A program made the position numbers and the translations under genes. 9,591 nt of DNA from an uncultured Rhodocyclaceae bacterium (GTDB lineage Bacteria; Pseudomonadota; Gammaproteobacteria; Burkholderiales; Rhodocyclaceae), in contig CAJBAP010000404.1 of NCBI GenBank assembly GCA_903950295.1, positions 1 through 9,591 on the forward strand, given 5' to 3'. The notes under the pieces were generated by a model. The model made no database searches. It saw only the letters and a list, made by a program, of their open reading frames with translations, and had not been told where the DNA came from. This document shows, piece by piece, positions 5,202 to 9,591 of the stretch (positions are counted from its first letter, which is position 1; each line of letters begins with the position of its first letter).

Positions 5202-7871
5202 TTACTGCAGTAGTTGCAGCACCTGCTGCGGCAGAGCATTGGCCTGTGCGAGCATCGCCACGCCGGCCTGCTGCAGGATTTGGGCGCGGGTCAGTTCTGC
5301 GGTTTCCTTGGCAAAGTCTGCATCGGCAATGCGCGAGCGTGCGGCGGAGAGGTTCTCCGAGGTCGTGTTGAGGTTGGAAATTGTTGCTGTGAAGCGGTTC
5401 TGAATAGCCCCCAGGTCGGCGCGAATGCCGTTCACCAAGGCCAACCCGCCATCTGCAATATCGATCGCAAGGGTGGCACCGGACACCGTGCTGATATCGA
5501 TCGAATCGACGTTATCCAGAACGCTGGCTTGCAGGTCGTTGGCATTACCCGTAAATAGCCCACCGGCAGTGTCCGCGACGTTTGACGATACGCTGAAATA
5601 ACCACCCGTTGCCTTGAAACTTACGTCGCCACCCACTACTGTGGCGCGCGCATTGGCCATTCCACCGAAAACTCCCCCGTCGTAGAGCGTGACTGCGTCA
5701 CCCACATATTCCCCTGCAACACCACCTTGCACGTTCATGCTGACGACTAAGGGTGTATCGGTACCGCCCGTGTCGATGGCGCTGGAGCTGTTGAAGCTTT
5801 CGATGCGGATATCGTCTCCGACATCGCTGGAGAGAATGACTGCGTCCAGTTCGCGGCTCAGTTCAGCGACGACGCCCGTCTGGCCGGTCTTGTCGTTGAT
5901 GGCGTCTGCGAGGGCGCGCAAGTTAGTCGGGGTGACCTTGGCTGAGACATTGACCGGGGTGGTGGTGTTCGACCCGGTTAGGGCAAAGGACAGCACTGCG
6001 TCGCCGTGGTTCGTGCTCAGGTTTGAAAGCGTCAGGCGCGTACGCGCAACCGCCTGAATGCCTGTGAGGTCAGCCTGGGCATTGACGAGCGAAGTGATTT
6101 TCTTTGCCGTGGCACCCACTGGGACGGTCACGGTCACGGGAGTGGCATTCTGGCCCGAAAGCGAGAGCGTCTGTGCCGCAACGTTATTGGTGCCGGTATT
6201 GCCCACGCTGGCCGTCGGGGTCTGGGTGCCGGACGAAGTGAAGAGACCGCCGGTCGTGGTGCTGGACTCGATGGTGAAATCCTTGGGCACGAAGATGTCC
6301 AGAGTGCCGGCGACGATGGTGGAGTCAGTGCCTGCTTCAGTTAGGGTAACTGGGCTCCCGCGAGCACCGATGACCGACAGAGTGGACGCAGCATCGGTTG
6401 GGGCGGCAGTGATTTGTGTAGCAGTGCCTGCGGTGAAGGCTGCCGCACTAGCGGCAGCGGTACCGGTGCCTGCTGCAACGGCAACTAATGAATCGTTAGC
6501 AGCGGAGTCTGCAATAGCGAACGTTTGCGCCGCGCCACCACTTTGCATGGCAGAGAAGGTTAGCGTGGCCGCCCCGGCAGTATGCGCGAAGTCGTAGTGG
6601 GCGGCGAGGGCGCCAGTGACCGTGGCGCCGAGAGTTGAGGTTCCCCCTGCCAGCACGAGGGCGATGTCATCGGCAATATCGGCCGCCGTGATTGCGCCAC
6701 CGGTAGCATTGGTCAACGAGTAGGTGACGTTGGCGGCTGCGTAGGAAGCGCCGCCCAGACCGATTTCCAAAGTGTCTGTATTCGCCAGTGCCTGCATCGT
6801 CACCGTGGCGCGCGAGGTGTCGAGTACGTCGAAGTCGGCGATATCAAGATCGGCACCGGTCAGGTCAGTCACTGTCAGCAGGCCGGTGGTGGCATCGATC
6901 GATGTCGTGAGAGCGGCATTCAGCGTGACGTTGCCCTGAATGGCAGAGCGCATGTTGGCGCTGGTATCTGCCGCGGTAGCACCGATTTCGTAAAGAATTG
7001 TCTGGCCATTGATGGCGACCGAAACCGTATCGCCGCGGAACGTGGCAGAGGCGGCATCGGCACCCGTCGCCATGGCACCAAAGGTGGCGGTGGTGGTGGC
7101 ATCCGCACTCAGCGTGGCACCGGCAAAGGTGTTGATGGCGGTAGCGATCGTGGCGGCAGGGTCACCCGCATTGACTATGATTGTTCCGACAGAAGTACCG
7201 TCGGAGTTGCGGACAGTCAGGGTCTGCCCACCGATGGCGTTGGCGCCAGTTACATCAATGGCTGCCGTGTTGGCGGTGCCGGTGACGCCGGAAGAGGGGA
7301 AGTACTCGCGGCCGGTAGCGGCTTCGATGCCGCGCACGTTGTTCGTATCCACCTTGTTGATGCCGAGCAAGTCGCCGGTTGCACCGCTAACTGAAACCTT
7401 GATGGTCTGGTTGGCTTCTGCACCGACCTGGAAAGCCTGGGCCAGGAAGGACCCGTCAAGTAGCTTAAGTCCGTTGAACGAGGTGGTATTGGCGATCCGG
7501 TTCAACTCGGAGATCAACTGATTGACTTCGGATTGCAGCGACTGCCGATCCGAAGCGGAGTTGGTCGCGTTGGCCGACTGGATCGACAACTCGCGGATGC
7601 GCTGAAGAATGTTATTTGATTCGCTGAGTGCGCCTTCGGCAACCTGCGCGAGTGAAATACCGTCGTTGGAGTTGCGCGAAGCCTGGTTCAAGCCGCGGAT
7701 CTGCGATGACATGCGGTCGGCAATCGCCAAACCTGCGGCGTCATCCTTGGCACTGTTGATGCGCAGACCGGAGGAGAGGCGCTGCAGCGATGTCGCGAGG
7801 GCGCTCTGCGAGGCATTGAGGTTGCGCTGCGCATTGAGCGAGGCAATGTTGGTATTGATGACTTGTGGCAT
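5202..7871 (-). CDS. fliC: Very large flagellin (FliC family, 889 residues)
   Basis: This is the filament subunit. The N-terminal D0/D1 core (about 1-170) is typical: [39 protein letters not shown] (31-50) and [20 protein letters not shown]. The C-terminal D1/D0 core (about 775-889) has [33 protein letters not shown] and [19 protein letters not shown]. Between them lies about 600 residues of Ala/Thr/Gly-rich surface-domain sequence, far more than in common flagellins of 270-500 residues. It includes at least two flagellin/hook IN-like motifs: about 214-250 ([20 protein letters not shown]) and 567-608. [15 protein letters not shown] follows at 657-671. I see no cysteine. AAGGAG lies 7 bases before the ATG. 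The gene has its own terminator and candidate sigma54 and sigma28 promoters, so it is transcribed apart from its neighbours. Its C-terminal 136 residues match the other flagellin at 98 positions without gaps by hand alignment. Confidence 0.96.
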   Translation of the reverse strand: MPQVINTNIASLNAQRNLNASQSALATSLQRLSSGLRINSAKDDAAGLAIADRMSSQIRGLNQASRNSNDGISLAQVAEGALSESNNILQRIRELSIQSANATNSASDRQSLQSEVNQLISELNRIANTTSFNGLKLLDGSFLAQAFQVGAEANQTIKVSVSGATGDLLGINKVDTNNVRGIEAATGREYFPSSGVTGTANTAAIDVTGANAIGGQTLTVRNSDGTSVGTIIVNAGDPAATIATAINTFAGATLSADATTTATFGAMATGADAASATFRGDTVSVAINGQTILYEIGATAADTSANMRSAIQGNVTLNAALTTSIDATTGLLTVTDLTGADLDIADFDVLDTSRATVTMQALANTDTLEIGLGGASYAAANVTYSLTNATGGAITAADIADDIALVLAGGTSTLGATVTGALAAHYDFAHTAGAATLTFSAMQSGGAAQTFAIADSAANDSLVAVAAGTGTAAASAAAFTAGTATQITAAPTDAASTLSVIGARGSPVTLTEAGTDSTIVAGTLDIFVPKDFTIESSTTTGGLFTSSGTQTPTASVGNTGTNNVAAQTLSLSGQNATPVTVTVPVGATAKKITSLVNAQADLTGIQAVARTRLTLSNLSTNHGDAVLSFALTGSNTTTPVNVSAKVTPTNLRALADAINDKTGQTGVVAELSRELDAVILSSDVGDDIRIESFNSSSAIDTGGTDTPLVVSMNVQGGVAGEYVGDAVTLYDGGVFGGMANARATVVGGDVSFKATGGYFSVSSNVADTAGGLFTGNANDLQASVLDNVDSIDISTVSGATLAIDIADGGLALVNGIRADLGAIQNRFTATISNLNTTSENLSAARSRIADADFAKETAELTRAQILQQAGVAMLAQANALPQQVLQLLQ

Positions 7872-7914
7872 GAAGCTCTCCTTATGGTCGCTTGCGTCCT
7901 GCTGCTATGTCTGT

Positions 7915-7922
7915 GTATCGGC
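7915..7922 (-). promoter_or_regulatory. Candidate sigma28 (FliA) -10 of the giant flagellin gene
   Basis: The minus strand carries GCCGATAC, one base from the FliA -10 consensus, placed to give a leader of about 35-40 bases. The -35 at the expected 11-base spacing (AATCTTGT, 7941-7934) is poor, so this may be a weak or activator-dependent promoter, or a chance match. Confidence 0.5.
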
Positions 7923-7926
7923 TCAT

Positions 7927-7950
7927 CCCACAAACAAGATTCAATGTGGG
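7927..7950 (-). promoter_or_regulatory. Inverted repeat CCCACA-N12-TGTGGG upstream of flagellin
   Basis: A perfect 6-bp inverted repeat (7950-7945 with 7932-7927) lies between the sigma54 element and the sigma28 -10, covering the sigma28 -35 position. It could be a protein-binding operator, or a hairpin in the leader of the longer, sigma54-driven transcript. Confidence 0.4.
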
Positions 7951-7977
7951 CTCAAGTTATTTCCTTGGGAGACGATT

Positions 7978-7993
7978 AGCAGCAAGCGTGCCA
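7978..7993 (-). promoter_or_regulatory. Candidate sigma54 (-24/-12) promoter of the giant flagellin gene
   Basis: The minus strand reads TGGCACGCTTGCTGCT. It matches TGGCACG-N4-TTGCW at all but one defined position and keeps the GG-N10-GC spacing. The predicted start gives a leader of about 95 bases before the ATG at 7871. It falls in the 227-bp gene-free stretch 7872-8098. Confidence 0.7.
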
Positions 7994-8043
7994 GCCGGCT
8001 TTAATGACGAAAAGAGAGTGTGAATGTGCCTATTTCTACTGTG

Positions 8044-8100
8044 TTGCCGGGTTTTCCGGCAAACATTTGTAGCTTGCCGGCAAGGCTTGCCGACTTTTTT
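8044..8100. repeat. Palindrome cluster (two hairpins, T-run on the plus strand)
   Basis: Two palindromes sit side by side. TTGCCGG/CCGGCAA (8044-8050 with 8056-8062) closes a GTTTT loop, and CTTGCCGGCAAG (8073-8084) is a perfect 12-mer palindrome preceded by GTAG. An overlapping alternative stem CGGCA/TGCCG (8078-8082 with 8088-8092) is followed by ACTTTTTT, which on the plus strand has the form of an intrinsic terminator. The T-run covers the stop codon of the minus-strand remnant gene. The GTAG-plus-palindrome layout recalls REP elements, but one local copy cannot establish that. Confidence 0.55.
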
Positions 8101-8485
8101 ATTTGCCTCGGAGTGCGGTAGCCGCGCCAGGGTTGATCTTCGCCAGCCTGATCAATCCGCCTTCAAGGCGCTTGCGCCAGCCCGGGCCATGCGATAGGGC
8201 ATCCCGGTACGTCTCCGCTATATCTTCCGGCCGGTGCTCCAGATAGTACTGGATCAAAACGTTGGCTTGCCGCACATCCTTAACGGCCTTGACGGTGCTC
8301 GAAACATCCCGCTCGGCGGCAACAATGAGCTTATGGATGGCAAACCGATCGGGTCTGGGAATATTGACGATCACACTGCCCTCGGTGCTCAGCAGCGCCG
8401 CCTGGGTTGTTGCCAATGCTGCGCTGAAAACATCGGCATACGCATTCTGGGCGCTGGCGGATTGTTCTTCATAGGGGCTGGGCAT
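8099..8485 (-). pseudogene. Remnant of a GSU2403-type nucleotidyltransferase-fold protein
   Basis: This open frame of 128 residues resembles the C-terminal part of the GSU2403-family nucleotidyltransferase-fold proteins (Pfam NTP_transf_8), which are normally over 300 residues. The recognisable block is NIPRPDRFAIHKLIVAAERD (41-60), then KAVKDVRQANVLIQYYL (66-82) and GPGWRKRLEGGLIRL (100-114). Residues 10-30 (SAQNAYADVFSAALA) could be what is left of the family N-terminus, with the catalytic nucleotidyltransferase centre deleted in between; no GS...DxD-type motif is visible. There is no clear ribosome-binding site before the ATG at 8485. The function of intact members is poorly known; some occur in toxin-antitoxin-like or mobile contexts. 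It lies between a 27-bp repeat and a palindrome cluster. Family assignment is from memory of the motif and moderately secure. Expression is doubtful. Confidence 0.6.
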
Positions 8486-8535
8486 GGGCGGAACATATGC
8501 TACAAAAATGATATGTGTGGTATACGAATGATGAT

Positions 8536-8562
8536 TGCCGTCTCGCCAGCGCCGACTTTTTC
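8536..8562 (-). repeat. 27-bp dispersed repeat, copy C (downstream of flaG)
   Basis: Minus strand 8562-8536 reads GAAAAAGTCGGCGCTGGCG followed by AGACGGCA. It differs from copy A at one base and from copy B at two. It lies just past the flaG terminator and about 50 bp upstream of the nucleotidyltransferase remnant, and it shares the preceding T with copy B (TGAAAAAG). Confidence 0.87.
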
Positions 8563-8580
8563 AGGCAGCAACACCAATGC

Positions 8581-8617
8581 AAAAGGCCCGCACCGACATG
8601 CCGTCGGGCGGGCTTTT
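8581..8617 (-). terminator. Terminator of the flagellin-flaG transcript
   Basis: In the minus direction GCCCGC and CCGAC pair with GTCGG and GCGGGC (8613-8603 with 8597-8586, one bulged base) around a 5-base loop, followed by CTTTT. It lies 18 bases past the flaG stop. A TTTT run also follows the stem on the plus strand, so it could act in both directions. Confidence 0.88.
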
Positions 8618-8634
8618 AATTTATTGCCGTGTGT

Positions 8635-8994
8635 CTAAGCCTTCTGTTGCAACAGCATGCCCTGCATCTTGTCGATCGAGCGGGCGATCTCCAGCATTTC
8701 CTCGGAAGGAATCTGGCGGATCATCTCGCCAGTTTTCACATCGGTAATCCGGACGATGGCCTTGCCGGTATCGTTATCGACAGAAAACTGCAGACTGTTA
8801 GGTGCCTTGGATTCGACCATTTGCTTGATCGATTCCATTGCCTTTTGCAATTGTTCCTTGCTTGGTTGCTGTTGCGGTGCGGGCTCTGGCACGACCACCG
8901 GTGTTTTCACCGCCGCCGGCTGGACGGGCGCACCTTGCGGTGCGGCCGGCAGCGGCGCTGGTGTGCCGGAATTGCCGATTGTGTTGATTGCCAT
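8635..8994 (-). CDS. flaG: FlaG family flagellar protein
   Basis: This 119-residue protein is FlaG. Members of the family are encoded next to flagellin and influence filament length or stability; their biochemistry is not well defined. The N-terminal 45 residues are a Pro/Ala/Gln-rich disordered tail. The conserved FlaG domain follows from about 46: SKEQLQKAMESIKQMVE, then LQFSVDNDTGKAIVRITDV (68-86) and TGEMIRQIPSEEMLEIARSI (88-107). AAGGAG precedes the ATG at 8994 at normal distance, and the gene follows the flagellin gene by 82 bp on the same strand with no T-tailed terminator between, so the two are probably co-transcribed. In related clusters fliD is usually the next gene; here about 4.3 kb intervene. 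Confidence 0.93.
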   Translation of the reverse strand: MAINTIGNSGTPAPLPAAPQGAPVQPAAVKTPVVVPEPAPQQQPSKEQLQKAMESIKQMVESKAPNSLQFSVDNDTGKAIVRITDVKTGEMIRQIPSEEMLEIARSIDKMQGMLLQQKA

Positions 8995-9018
8995 GGCTTT
9001 TCTCCTTGCCTTGGAGGT

Positions 9019-9036
9019 GACCGGGTTGCCCCGGTC
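9019..9036 (-). other. GNRA-type hairpin between flagellin and flaG
   Basis: The minus strand forms a perfect 7-bp stem GACCGGG/CCCGGTC closed by a GCAA tetraloop. No T-run follows, so it is not a standard terminator. It could be an RNA-stability or attenuation element that makes flaG mRNA less abundant than flagellin mRNA; that is inference. Confidence 0.5.
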
Positions 9037-9076
9037 TTACCTCATTTTCCAGTTACTGTCCTTTTCTTTTCTAGCA

Positions 9077-9591
9077 TTAACGGAGAAGGGTGAGAACCTG
9101 GTTTGGCAGGGCGTTGGCTTGGGCGAGCATCGCGACGCCGGCTTGCTGCAGGATCTGGGCGCGGGTGAGGTTCGCCGTTTCTGCCGCGAAGTCCGCATCC
9201 TGAATCCGTGACCGGGCGGCCGTGATGTTTTCAGCAGTCGTGGTCAGGTTGGCGATCGTCGAGCTGAAGCGGTTTTGCACTGCGCCCAGGTCAGCTCGGA
9301 TCGTATTCACCTTGGCGAGGGCGCCGTCGATGATATCAATTGCCGAGTTGGCACCTGCCACCGAGCTGATGTCGATGGTGCTGACCGTTTGCTTTTCACT
9401 GGCCTGCAGTTTGGAGGCGCTACCTTCAAAGAGACCGCCCGAGGAAGCTGCAATCGAGGATTGCACACTGAAGTAGCCGCCGGTTGCCTTGTACTCGACA
9501 TTACCGCCGATGACGGTGGAGTCGGTGGCGCTGGCCGGGGTAGCGTTGTCGGAGAGGCGGGTGGTGGCACCCGAGCTGCCGGCGATGGCGA
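9077..9591 (-). CDS. fliC: Flagellin, C-terminal part (5' end outside window)
   Basis: The frame is open to the edge of the window and ends at the TAA at 9079-9077. About 171 residues are visible. They hold the C-terminal part of the variable region ([19 protein letters not shown]) and the full C-terminal D1/D0 core: [40 protein letters not shown] and [19 protein letters not shown], ending NQVLTLLR. Any internal ATG or GTG near 9466 is not the start; the sequence upstream continues the flagellin. It is paralogous to the 889-residue flagellin, with 98 of the last 136 residues identical in a gapless hand alignment, so this is an old duplicate or separate acquisition, not a recent copy. It is followed by flaG and is probably the ancestral flagellin of the cluster. 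Confidence 0.95.
   Translation of the reverse strand, partial: AIAGSSGATTRLSDNATPASATDSTVIGGNVEYKATGGYFSVQSSIAASSGGLFEGSASKLQASEKQTVSTIDISSVAGANSAIDIIDGALAKVNTIRADLGAVQNRFSSTIANLTTTAENITAARSRIQDADFAAETANLTRAQILQQAGVAMLAQANALPNQVLTLLR

Noticed and set aside
5689..6597. Two adjacent plus-strand open frames opposite the giant flagellin
   Set aside because: Their Val/Ala/Ser-rich products are what antisense reading of Ala/Thr-rich flagellin codons gives. No ribosome-binding sites or motifs.
661..8562. The three 27-bp repeats as a CRISPR array or integron attC sites
   Set aside because: Spacing is in kilobases, there are no regular spacers, and there is no attC core or nearby integrase.
8629..9211. 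Overlapping plus-strand frames opposite flaG and the flagellin end
   Set aside because: Both cross intergenic DNA and run antisense to clear flagellar genes. The products resemble nothing known.
9077..9466. Flagellin C-terminal frame as a complete small gene starting at 9466
   Set aside because: The frame continues upstream to the window edge with flagellin-like sequence, so the apparent start is internal.

Overview
The window is part of a late flagellar gene cluster from a proteobacterium. Every supported gene lies on the minus strand, so transcription runs from high to low coordinates. The gene order flagellin, flaG, fliD, fliS, fliT, fliK, fhlB, together with the flagellin ends, suggests a betaproteobacterium (a Rhodocyclales-like organism is my best guess). 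Nothing in the sequence fixes the genus.

Reading in the direction of transcription: the window opens inside a flagellin gene (9591-9077, C-terminal part only), followed by flaG (8994-8635) and a strong hairpin terminator. Next comes a block that does not look like part of the ancestral cluster: a short remnant of a GSU2403-type nucleotidyltransferase-fold protein (8485-8099), a palindrome-rich spacer, a very large second flagellin of 889 residues (7871-5202) with its own terminator, and a Phd/YefM-VapC toxin-antitoxin pair (5095-4437). The flagellar order then resumes with fliD (cap), fliS (flagellin chaperone), fliT (FliD chaperone), fliK (hook-length ruler) and a short FlhB C-terminal-domain protein that runs off the window at base 1. 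The last four genes overlap or are tightly packed and probably form one operon with fliD.

The main observation is a 27-bp repeat present three times in the same orientation (687-661, 4438-4412, 8562-8536). Two copies bracket exactly the block that separates flaG from fliD, 4,124 bp apart. The third lies in frame inside fliK. A segment holding a giant extra flagellin and a toxin-antitoxin pair, bounded by direct repeats inside a conserved operon order, looks like an inserted or excisable cassette. Whether it moves is inference.

Regulation is partly visible. Upstream of both the giant flagellin and fliD there is a sigma54-type -24/-12 element (TGGMACG-N4-CTGCT, with the GG-N10-GC spacing) and, downstream of it, a sigma28/FliA-type -10 (GCCGATAC or GCCGATAA). 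This suggests tandem promoters serving filament and cap synthesis. Functionally, the flagellins build the filament, FlaG tunes it, FliD caps it, FliS and FliT escort their clients to the export gate, and FliK with FlhB-type domains sets the switch in export specificity.
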